The notes under the pieces are model-generated. The model made no database searches. It worked only from the letters and a program-made list of their open reading frames with translations, and was not told the DNA's origin. Positions 47,101-56,929 of a DNA stretch of 64,000 nt are shown here, in pieces (the first letter of the stretch is position 1; each line of letters opens with the position of its first letter). The stretch spans positions 1,255,001 to 1,319,000 of the forward strand of contig NC_089736.1 in assembly GCF_035083965.1 (NCBI RefSeq). The letters run 5' to 3'. This DNA comes from Branchiostoma lanceolatum (lineage: Eukaryota; Chordata; Leptocardii; Amphioxiformes; Branchiostomatidae). The position numbers were made by a program, and so were the translations under genes.

Positions 47101-50100
47101 ATCCATGCATGTAACCCCTGTTTTGTACTAGTATATCGTATTTTTCGTTCCTGCCAGCTACCCCGCCAGGCCATGCTGCGAAAATGTGACCCTATAGCTT
47201 TAGATATTCTGAGCTGTTTAACACATGTTACAACCATTGGATTGTTGAATCTCTTTGAATTAATGTTTTGAGCTTGAATTGCCCTAGAAAGCCTCAAGAA
47301 AGGAGGTATGATTTTGTCCCAAGTGATACTTCTTGTAAATGGCCTAGTTTCTCGCTTAAAATTTTTCTGAATTGCTTGTAATTAAATGTTTTGATGAAAT
47401 CCTCTTATTTTCTTAAATCCATGTATTTGTGTATTGAACAGAATTAGAATTCAGTATAAGCTACAGAATAATTCAATAAATGAACATATTTCGAGGAGGT
47501 ATGTCAGATCGTAGACATATTGTTATTTCTGAGAATCGATGCATGTAAGAACCCCGTCTGTAGCCCATGCAGCCACCATGCTCAGACAGGAGCAAGATCT
47601 CTGCTCACAGAGCGGCACTGCGGCCGACGAGGTCCTCAGACCGCCCGTAACCTCGGAAACCGGGCGGCGCGGCCGGTTGTCTGCTCGCTCCGGTCCACCC
47701 GACTGCGAACCATTACCTTTGGGTTTCGCCGGCTCTTTCGCTCCCTCCGTTTTCTCTGCCTGAGGGAAGAAAAGACAGACAGAAGGAGAAAACGTGCTTT
47801 ACCTTGACGAGCTTTAGCATGTCGATCCTCCGGGTTTGAACGCAAAAACAAGGGAAAATGGAAAGAAAGGAATAAATGTTAACGGAAGGAACAAAAGAAT
47901 GCATTCCGTGAAACCATGCAGAACAAATCAGGAGGTTAAACACAATTTTCAAAGAACAGATAAAATTGTAAAGATGTAAGATGAAATGTGAAAACATTAT
48001 CAACAAATGAAAGGTCTCTGATAAGACAAATATCTAAATGTTTGATGCAGTAACATGCATGGTTAGCAAACCAAGGAGAAAACCATCAAATACATGTATG
48101 AAATGTACTGGTAGAAACAATATCAATGGTTGTTTATGAATGGTTAGCATGGTTAGTAAAAGGTCTGGAGGAATGTCATATGAAGTTATACAAACACTCT
48201 TTTAGCTATCTGTGTTCTAGCTATATTGCAGCTTGAAACCTTAACAGTCGGACTTCATTAGTACACATGCATTCATAACCAAAAGTACTGCTTAAGATGG
48301 TGCAAATATATAATTTAGTTCTAACTTCTAGAAAAACTGTGTTTCCACAAAAATCTTCTGTTTTACAGCAATTTGTGTCATTCTATAATTCTATAACGTC
48401 ATGTAGACACATGTTGTAGCTTTTCCAGGCAGTTCCAGACTGAGAGAAGAAAATGTCCACAAAGAATCTGGATATTCCAGGATGCAAACAATTCCTGGAA
48501 AGAAAGAAGAGTGGTTATACCTCCTCCTTCTTGCCCTCCCTCTCCTCTTCTTCATCCTCTTCCTCTTCATCCTCCATAGACTCATCCGTATTGGCCGGGC
48601 TCTGCAACCAATCACCAATCACCACACAAATCAACAGCCAATCACAGGCGACGTGACATTCATTCAAAAATGCATCTGCTTTCTATACAATCTTTGTGTA
48701 GAACTTGAAATATTACAAGCATAGTTTGATAGACAATACAAAAGACGTGCCTGAAGAAAAAAGGAAGGAAAAAGAGAGGAAAGGAGGAAGAAAGAGAAGT
48801 AAAGAGGGGACAGAGGGAGTGAAAGATTGAATGTAAGGAAACCAAATTGAAGGCACGTCATAACTATGATGACAACTATAGACTCCCTGGCCCCTAAATC
48901 AAGTTTTAATTTCTTCACACTTTCTTGTCACAACAAAAGCTTCTTGTCCTGGAGTGTAGCTGAGTTTGTCTGTGGTCTCTCTCTCTCACACAGTAGTCTA
49001 CATTGCATCATATACATGGAACATCATATTTTTTATAAAAAGACAAACTAACCGGTGCATTTGCTCCCCGCTGTTTCCTGAACCAGATGGTTTTGTAGAT
49101 GTCCAGTTTCTTCCCCTTGTACTTCACCTGAACAGACAAGGTAAACAAAACAGGTCTAAAGAACTGTTCATAAGTTAACCTGTAGTCCTACGGCTCCCAA
49201 CATATGTTTGGAAGCAGATTTTCATCCCCAGTGCTTTGCTGTGCTGTGTGGGAAAGCACTATCTTCAGAAAACTTGTGCAGCATCCGCCCATATTACTTC
49301 CGGGTCAACCCGGGTTAGTTGGCATGACCTCGCAAGAGGTCAGGGATCAACATACTGTTATGCAATGACGTAAGGCATCATTCCATATGCCTTTGTATGC
49401 CAATGACCAAGATGGCAACCCATTCTTTTGGACAGTCTGTTCAGCACCAAGGACAATACCTAGCCATAATCTCACAGATGGCTTCAAAGAGTGAAGCAGC
49501 TTATTCTTTCTTCACTAATCATTAAGAAGCTTATTAATGCGGCCTTAGCACATTACTGGAAAAAAGATACCACAGCCCGACTTCTTGGGGGGATTGACCA
49601 TCTTCTTGCAGTGGCTGTCTTCAGATGAGCTTTTAATTTTGTTTAATGCTTAAGTCTTTTGCCAGTTTTTCAGTTGTTGCTGTTTGGAACAGTTTTCATT
49701 GAGTTAAAAGATGATGTGAACAAAACTTTAGTATGGAGAATGACCACTTACAGAGGCCCATCCACAGCCCGACTTCTTGGAGGGGTTGACCATCTTCTTA
49801 CAGTGGATGGCCCAGGCGCTGGGGGAGTTGAAGACCCGGTTACTGCCCTGCCACTTGATCTTACCGTTGGGCAGGAGGTCACCAACAAACTTCTGACCCT
49901 GGGGTAAAAAAAGATGAGACAATAATAAGAAATTTGCATGGCAAAAAGTTAAACTCAACTTGGCATAGTTTTCAGCAAATAAGCTAAATATCCCAGTCTC
50001 CCACAAACTTCTGTCCCTGGTAGAAAAATGAAAATTTATCTTCCATTAACAGTTTCATCAGTTTAACAAATCACTGGATAACACAACCAAAGAGTAAATA

Positions 50101-51650
50101 CCAAGCAGACATTTAAGTGGACCATATGTCACCTTCTTCAATGCAATACTAACTGGTACTACTTCGCAATGCTTTGATACATGGAGAGGTACAAGGAGAA
50201 CCAGTTAGCATTACCCTGAGGAAAGCGACAGGTGGTCAATGCAACTACACTGTTTCAACCACCAACTTAAAACACAGTAAAAACCTCCCTTTATTTTTAA
50301 CTCCCACGTAAAATCAAGTCCCCATGAAGGTAAACGAATTCACAGTACACTCACCAAGTAGTCAATGGACAGACATGCGTCCCCAGGTTCCAAGATCCCG
50401 TCCGACAGCAGCATCGCCATGGTGACACCCCGCCCCGTCAGCACTGTGCGAGCCGACACCCTCTTCCTGGCGGAACCCGACCCCACGCTTTCGATCTCCT
50501 CCCCCGCGGAGTCAACGTCCTCCAGGTCGTCGCCCTCGCAGCTGTCATTGTCAGCTGGGGAGGAGGGTTCAGAGGCTGGGGACAGGAAGTGATGTCACAA
50601 AACAGGATATGATGTCACTGTGAATTCTTGATCTGTGGCGACGTTGTCCATTCTCAGTTTAACATTTAGAAAATTTTAAAAAAAGCAATGCAGTCATCTT
50701 CTATTGAGCCAGAGGTGGAAATATTCTGCATCTTTCTTTTGTTATGTTTCTGAAAAACTTATAACATTAAAAGGTATCTTTTACTTTTAGGGAATCCAAA
50801 ATTTGGCTAAAATATTGGGTAAGACCAAGCAAGGAGGTTATCTATTTTCTAACCTCTTTGGACCAAGGTATTGCTGATTATCCATATATGGCATTTGTTT
50901 TAGGCCTATATCCCTGGCAAGTCAGGATTGAATTCAAGCACCAAATTTGCGTTGGTTACAGCATTAGGCAGCAGTGAGAAGGTTGGGGTAGGAGTAACTG
51001 TTACTAATGTTAGACAGTAATATCATATTCATAAAGACCACAAGTTACCTGGTTAGTGTTACTTGGCTCAGGTGATGAGATGCAGAATTGGACAAAAACA
51101 GACGAATGTTAGTGTTATCAGATGGGGAAAGATCTATCAAGGCGATGAATATATGCACTGTTGTTAGTATTATGAAGGTTAGCACAACAACAGTGACATT
51201 ATGTTCCATGAAATTAGAAGTCAGAAATAATTTTTAGAACGCAATCTGAATTCTGATCATCTAAAGTGTAAGTAGACGCCATTATTAGTGGATGAATCTT
51301 TATGGAATGTTATTATGTAACGTTAGATTTGCTCAACATTGACATTGTGATTTGTCACATTTTGTGCTTTTGTGATCGACATAAATTATAATGTTACTGG
51401 GTAATGGCACGGACAAGTAAAACATTGCAATTCTGCAGCAGGTTTAAAATGTATTTCTCGTTAAGATAAATCATTCTGAAGGCTGGAAATATTATCATCT
51501 GTTACAACACAAATATACAGGTGGGATAGAGACATGTCAACAGCAGGTGGTAAAATTTACCCACCCCCCCCCCTCACCCACCCAACAAACCTCACTTTCA
51601 GAGCGATTTCTACAATCTACAAAGAAAATCTGAACGACAAACTCACCCAT
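41172..51650 (-). CDS. MPND: MPN domain-containing protein (RAMA + JAMM), MPND
   Basis: Fifteen exons on the minus strand: 51647-51650, 50355-50575, 49752-49898, 49053-49127, 48521-48601, 47717-47759, 46124-46217, 45123-45219, 44765-44837, 44166-44242, 43587-43755, 42688-42758, 42414-42503, 41543-41635 and 41172-41282; 481 residues, all joins in frame (human about 470). The N-terminal RAMA domain (about 45-150) has FVGDLLPNGKIKWQG and NSPSAWAIHCKKMVNPSKKS, close to human MPND; an acidic linker follows. The MPN/JAMM domain has the Glu of TSEVVGYLGG and HSHPHCQADPSLRD, a complete H-x-H-x7-S-x2-D zinc site, so it is probably an active metalloprotease. Conserved AFWVMPPPE and SDYYSGAPDF lie C-terminal. 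Human MPND has been linked to N6-methyladenine recognition through RAMA (family knowledge). Exon 1 has only four coding bases (ATGG) and is the least certain. Confidence 0.9.
41340..41440. repeat. GT/CA microsatellite in MPND intron 14
   Basis: Interrupted (GT)n with GCATAT and GATGGC interruptions, in the intron between the last two coding exons. Confidence 0.85.
44920..45085. repeat. CA-rich microsatellite in MPND intron 8
   Basis: About 150 bp of (CA)n with interspersed CATA units next to exon 45123-45219. Confidence 0.85.
45220..49751. other. MPND introns 3-7
   Basis: Introns of 0.5-1.5 kb between exons 3 and 8. Apart from the exon 3 copy at 49571-49614 and a short GAAA run near 46220-46240, I see no gene or recognised element. 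Confidence 0.5.
49571..49614 (-). repeat. Intronic partial copy of MPND exon 3
   Basis: Forty-four bases match 49763-49806 of exon 3 with about three differences; the copied part encodes CKKMVNPSKKSGC. It lies 192 bp into the following intron and lacks the real exon's donor. Confidence 0.85.
50576..51646. other. MPND intron 1
   Basis: From the donor after ATGG to the acceptor at 50576-50577. Contains a C-rich run near 51560. Nothing else recognised. Confidence 0.5.
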
Positions 51651-51977
51651 GGTTGTTTAGGAGTCTTCTACACTATTGCAACTCGTTTGTCTGAGGTAAA
51701 ATTCTGCAGAATTCCCGCTTTTTTTTATTTCACTGACTGTCCGGCTTTTGTTATGGTCGATCTTTACCATTGCCAGACAGACTGTTGTCTCCTGCAATTA
51801 TATCGCTGCCTGGTAAAATTTCGTATCTTTTATAGACAAATGATATTTTCTAAACCAAAGCTATACATTTATCCACATTAAACTATTTGTAGTAATTTTA
51901 GTGATATTTTGATGTTGATACCGTTGATACATTGAAAAAGATTTGCAGGCGCTATTTAAGTTACTGTGAACAGCCGT
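51651..51977. promoter_or_regulatory. Putative bidirectional promoter between MPND and COPS8
   Basis: The start codons of MPND (51650, minus) and COPS8 (51978, plus) are 327 bp apart in head-to-head orientation, so both promoters must lie in or near this segment. I see no clear TATA box placed for either gene. Confidence 0.5.
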
Positions 51978-54900
51978 ATGCTCGAGGCCCCGTACAAAAT
52001 GCCGTGTGAAATGGCAGGCGACTCTTTAGACTTTCTCTCGCTCGGCGCCAGCCTAGAACGGCAAGAACTGGAGGTAAACCGGCTTCTTTAGACATTAGAA
52101 ACGTTTTAGAACATTTACTGAGCTATATGGTAGAGGTAACTGGCTGTGGTGATAATTTTTCATGGCTAAAATAGCGAGTAAACTTCCCCTACTTGGTGCA
52201 TGTAAATTGAGGGGGAGGGGGGCGACTTGTTGTGTCATGGTTTTATTTTTGCAGTTCTGAAGGTTTAAACATGATTTCCTATCCAAAAAGTGAGAAAACT
52301 GAGGAAAATCGTAACTCATTCTGTCGTATTATTCCTTTTAAAGTTGTTCTATTACTCTTAGTCTTACAGAAATAATAGTATCAAAACGTTATTTTGACCT
52401 GTGCCATAAACTATAAAACATAGCTTTTCATAATTTGGTCTTAATTACTTTTACTTTGGTTGTACTTTGTGGACAGTCCCCAGGAGGTGTTCTCCAATAC
52501 CAATGTCTGTTCTAATTGTTTGATGTTGTACTTTGTGGACAGTCCCCAGGAGGTGTTGCCACGCCGACCGTGTACTGCCAGCTGCTGGCCGTGTACCTGC
52601 TGCAGAAGGACCTGTGAGTTACACCTTTTAGACTATAAGCTGCTTCACAGTTTTAAGTGAGCATGCTCGAGGTCAAAGGTGAAGGCCCCTAACTTGTAAA
52701 CAGTGTTCTAGACCATGCTTGATACTGCAAATGCAGAAATTTTTGCGGTGGTTTTATGTTCGCAATTTTCACAGTGAACTTTCACCGCAAACTTAAAACC
52801 ACGACAAAATTTTTGCCCACCTATGACTGTAGCGCTACTATTGTTTAAAACGCAAACTTAAGACCACCGCGAACAGTCCATTTTCTCCCTACCGCGAAAT
52901 AAAAACCACACAAACTTAAATGCATTTACAGACACATGCATGTCTCAGGGGCCTTCAACATGATTTGACATATTTTCCAAAACGCATCAAACTGTGCATG
53001 TGCAGTTCAAATGGTGAAGTAGCTTATTCATATATATATCATATATAAGCATATTCAATAGGGCCGTCCTTTTGGATGGGATGTATAGTAGAGTCCCTTA
53101 ACAGTCTGGCCTCCCGTTGACATCTTGAAAAGTTTATAGTCACCTGTTATGTCAATCCTTCCAGAAATGTGATAAATCTGAATAAATGTTTTATAGAACA
53201 TTATATTGACAAGTCACAAGTCACAATTCTTATTTTTGTTTTTCTCCCACAGAAATAATGCTAAATACCTCTGGAAAAGGATTCCTCTGGCAATTAAGAA
53301 TGTAAGTACATTCCATTTCTTGCACTCATCATTGATTGATAAGTACATTGGAAGGTAATTTGTGTTTTTCTGCAAGCTTGTACCTAGTCCACGTAATGAA
53401 ATGATTAGATAATGAACGTGCATGAAGTGTATTCTAGGCCAATCCTGAACTGAATAACACCAGGGGAAAAGATTCAGCAATGAAGTACTAGTAGTCTTAA
53501 AAGATGTACATGTAAAAATGTAAAGTTGTTTTTGCAGGCCAAGCCTGAGTTGAGTAACATCAGGGAAAAAGCTACAGTAATGAAATGCAATGAAAACATA
53601 AATGTGTACAAATTGTTTTTGCAGGCCAACGCTGAGCTAGTAGCGATCTGGGCAGTGGGTAAGAAGATGTGGCAGCGAGACTTTCCCGCCATCTACACCT
53701 CACTGTCGGCGTACCAGTGGTCAGCCGAGGTCAAGCAGATCATGGCAGCTGTTGCAGGTCTGTTTGTCTTTGTTGTTCACCTTTTAGTGGCACATACTCA
53801 TAGGGCAGCCAGTTTCCTTGCTGTTTCAGGGTACTAGTATATTTTTATGGGTGGGGGTGGGGGGTGAGGGGTGTTGCTAGCCCATCCCCTTTAGCATTCT
53901 GGAGGCACCTCCGTTTTATGTCCTATACAAAAGACAGATGCAGCCCCAACCAAGATGTCATACCCAGGATTGAACCAGGGTCTCCCAGTTATTGATTAAT
54001 TGGAACCAGGAGCTCAACTGTGAGGTTGCTATATATAGCTAACAGTTGAGCTAGAGCCTTACAGGAACATCCCTTTTATCTTTTTGTAGCATGTTGGTAA
54101 AGTGAAGAGAGAGAAGGGTGCCCACTGAGATACCATAAATTATATGTTCTAATTTTCTTGTGAAGAAACATTTGAAAGGTTGGTGAAAGAAAAATACAGA
54201 AATAAAGACAATCATTCTTAGATCTATACATAGTATAGTATAGTATAGTATAGTATCACCTCACCTAGTCCCATCCTCATCTTGAAGGTCGGGGACTACG
54301 GTCGCATCTAGCACGGGCTTCTTCCATCTTGAAAATAGTTATATCTGGTTGATAATTCAGTTGATAATGGGAGGCAATTTTCTTTGGTCTGTGTGAAACT
54401 GTACTCTGAAATGAACTGTTTCCTACCCTTGCAGAAAGCGTGCGTAGCCGGGCGTGTGACCTGGTGGCCCGGGCCTACTCCTCCATCAGTGCTGAGGACC
54501 TTGCCGCCTTCCTGGGCTTGTCTGTAGATGACTCAGTCAAAGGTACGACCTTCTCTTAGCACTGCCAGGAAACTTTCTTACTGTAACTCTGTAATATTCA
54601 CAGGGGTTTCATTTTCTTCCTAGGCATGTCTGTAGATGAAGCTGTCACAGGTAACATTGTCTCCTGTTTTCTGTTTAACCTTTCCTTTCTAACTGTTGCA
54701 GCTGTAGTAGATAGAGGGTGGCAGGCCGACCCACAGACCAGGATGATCACACCAAAGAAACCAGGTGAGGAGATGTACTTGTCTCTCTTCAGGCTGGCAA
54801 TACACATGCAGTTGGTTGATTGATCGATTGATTGATAGGTTGATTGATTTTTTGATTGATGTTAGTTTTGTTTGATTGATAATATTCTTCAAAATCTAAG

Positions 54901-55322
54901 GTCAAAAGTGTCAATACATTTTGATTGATTGAATTGTAGTTTGGTTTTTGTTCCAATCTAAGTTGCTTGATATTTTTATTGAAGTTTAAGTTATTGATAT
55001 ATTGATGAATAGATTGAGTTATTTACCTATTGATTGTTTGGTAGTTTCATACCAAGTTGCTGAATTCTATCCAAATTCAAAATGATAATTATTCACAGAT
55101 TTAACACTTATGATGAATTTATTCATGAAAAGATGAATGGATTACTTTTTATAGATACATTGATAAATACGTTTTATTGATCAATTTGTTATTGATTGAT
55201 GAATTGATTGATTGATTAATTGATTGCTATCATTGTTCCCAGCTCCAGTTGCGGTCCCCCCCAGGGAAAGTTCCCAGCACCTCCAACAGTTCACAGATCT
55301 GGTCGCCTTCCTAGAAAACTGA
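51978..55322 (+). CDS. COPS8: COP9 signalosome complex subunit 8
   Basis: Exons 51978-52073, 52543-52613, 53253-53301, 53625-53757, 54435-54542, 54702-54764 and 55243-55322 join in frame to 199 residues (human 209). Conserved stretches: ERQELE/SPGGVATPTVY, NNAKYLWKRIPLAIKNANAE, AVGKKMWQRDFPAIYT, RACDLVARAYSSISAEDLA, DRGWQADPQTRM and the C-terminal LVAFLEN. It is the small PCI-domain subunit of the COP9 signalosome, which removes NEDD8 from cullins in nucleus and cytosol. In-frame ATGs at 51999 and 52011 could also serve as start. The introns carry copies of exon edges, listed separately. Confidence 0.92.
52459..52557 (+). repeat. Duplicated acceptor of COPS8 exon 2
   Basis: A 33-bp segment (pre-acceptor tract, AG and the first 15 exon bases, TCCCCAGGAGGTGTT) occurs exactly twice, at 52459-52491 and 52525-52557, 66 bp apart. 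The second belongs to exon 2. Splicing at the first gives an early in-frame TAA. Confidence 0.9.
52724..52932. mobile_element. MITE with CTGYAAATGCA ends in COPS8 intron 2
   Basis: The left end CTGCAAATGCAGAAATTTTT and right end, read in reverse, CTGTAAATGCATTTAAGTTT are inverted repeats about 208 bp apart, with GCGGTGGTTTTA-like subterminal words in both arms. Small and without coding sequence. Confidence 0.65.
53438..53624 (+). repeat. Two upstream copies of the COPS8 exon 4 acceptor and start
   Basis: The exon 4 start (GCAGGCCAACGCTGAG at 53621) is preceded by two related copies with acceptors at 53437 and 53537. From 53538 the frame is open and joins exon 4 in phase after 87 bases (29 codons). 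The copy at 53438 meets an in-frame stop. Confidence 0.85.
53836..54060 (-). repeat. SINE-like repeat in COPS8 intron 4
   Basis: Minus-strand reading contains a tRNA-like head (box B-like GGTTCAATCCTGG and an upstream AGCTCAACTG-type stretch) after a G-rich start. Degenerate. Confidence 0.4.
54225..54258. repeat. TATAG pentanucleotide repeat
   Basis: Short run of (TATAG)n in COPS8 intron 4. Confidence 0.8.
54624..54650 (+). CDS. Candidate 27-bp microexon in COPS8 intron 5
   Basis: Flanked by TTCCTAG and GTAACA, 27 bp, phase 1-1. It is a copy of the end of exon 5 and encodes MSVDEAVT in the same phase (exon 5 has LSVDDSVK). Inclusion would add nine residues without a frame change. It is closer to the human form (PVEEAVK) at its end than exon 5 is. 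Confidence 0.4.
54815..55230. repeat. Degenerate GATT-rich simple repeat in COPS8 intron 6
   Basis: About 400 bp dominated by TTGATTGAT words, purest at both ends (54820-54870 and 55190-55225) and decayed between, reaching close to the exon 7 acceptor. Confidence 0.8.
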
Positions 55323-55469
55323 CACCAGCTGTAAAATATTCTACTTGTTATAAACCTCTTCGTTCTTGTTGATAAGTTTGTTTATTTGTTTGTTTGTTTG
55401 TTTGTTTATCGTGTAGTGCATAAGTGGTAGACAGCCTCAAGGCATGTATTGCACTGGTTCTGTACTGCC

Positions 55470-55475
55470 ATTAAA
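55470..55475 (+). terminator. Candidate poly(A) signal of COPS8
   Basis: ATTAAA 148 bp after the stop codon, just before the TRIM tandem unit begins. Confidence 0.35.
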
Positions 55476-56403
55476 GTACTTCTGAACAGATTTTGACATT
55501 TGATTTTGACACTGGTTCTGTACTTAGAATGCAAACAGCGTAAGGGACTCTGTTAATAGTTTCATCAGGTTTGCAACACACTGACTGAAAAATTCAGCGT
55601 ATACGATAAGGGACTGCTTTAACACGAGTAATTGCATCTCGTGGCATAACTCTACTCTTATTCCAAGTGAAGTGGGTTCCTACATGAAGTCATTGTCAGG
55701 GCAGAACTTCTGACAAAGGAGGTTTTATCAACTTGTTGTGACTTGAGAAGAAAGAGCAACATTTAGTTTGGACATTAAGACAGAAAGTGAACGTGAATAT
55801 GTTCTGGAAGCAGTTAAGTGCGAATGAACTCAATGAACAGTTGAGCTACTCTTCCACTGGTCAAGACAGATGCTATGTTCAGTTGATATGGGTCCATTGT
55901 ACTTGGAAATTCCCCAAGATCTTTCCAAGATGTCAGGTGAGCAGGGATTCGAACTTGTGACTTCTTGGTCCACAGGCAGGCTAACGGCGTAAGCTATTGG
56001 ACATTCAGTTGTTTTGAAACTGAAATGACATGTCCTCCGGAAGCAAGTATATGTATGGTACATCTGAGGTATTGTAAAGACCAGACCTACTAGGTTTTGA
56101 TCATAATGATAGTGCAATTGCATATGTGTGTGTATAAATAAAGCTGTCGGACATTAATGTAACAATCATCATCATGGTCTCCTGCACAGCTCACACGAGG
56201 ATCTTCAAGCATGAATTACAATGTATACATGTGGCAGCCTTTGCGGTCAGAATACAGGACCTTCAAAACTGAAACGAGGCTGAAATGTGTATATGTGTGA
56301 TTTTTGTTGGTTAAAATCAGAGACAGCAGACTTCATGCCTTTGATGGTAAGTTGCAGAACACACGGCAACTGCACGGAGGAAACAGACAAGACAAAAACA
56401 ATG

Positions 56404-56432
56404 AATATTTTATTTTATTTTATTTTATTTTA
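56404..56432 (-). terminator. (TTTTA)n stretch with poly(A) signals for TRIM gene 1
   Basis: Several overlapping AATAAA words on the minus strand about 500 bp past the stop codon. The same stretch occurs in unit 2 near 60328-60350. Confidence 0.35.
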
Positions 56433-56929
56433 CAAAAGGCAAGACAATAATACAATAGAAGTCATTGTGGGCTGAAGTGAAGTATGATTTACAATGCGTG
56501 AAAACTGGTATTAACTTAATCAAAACTTTATAAAATTTAAGGTTGATAATTATATAAAACCAATATATGTAAACAGTTGAATATAATATGACAAGCTTTG
56601 CAAATTCCTGTGTATATTACATGTATATATATACTTGTATATATCTGAATGGAAATCATTGCTAAAGTCTACTAGCCTGGGGGCTTTTTTCAAGGTAGGG
56701 AGTGTAGCAGCCCCGGTAGTGATTGGATGGCACCCAGTCTGAAAGTCTATAATGTAATGTTGATCTTATACCGTTGATTGATGGATTTCTTTGTTTCAAG
56801 TTGAGTGTTCCATCACTAAAGTTTAAGGCTCACACAAAGTAGTGATTTAATGTGATATAAGTATGATCTGTTCTGCCAGATGTTGATCATGATACTTGGA
56901 GCATGAACAAATTGAAGTACTTTAGCCTA

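Larger units (their letters stand above)
55323..56929. other. 3' flank of COPS8 and of TRIM gene 1 (convergent)
   Basis: No gene. Includes the left part of tandem unit 1, a tRNA-like SINE head on the minus strand (about 55920-56010, GTTCGAATCCCTGC) and the TTTTA stretch. Confidence 0.6.

Noticed and set aside
47520-47807. Plus-strand frames around MPND exon 6
   Set aside because: GC-rich antisense shadow of the MPND exon and its flanks.
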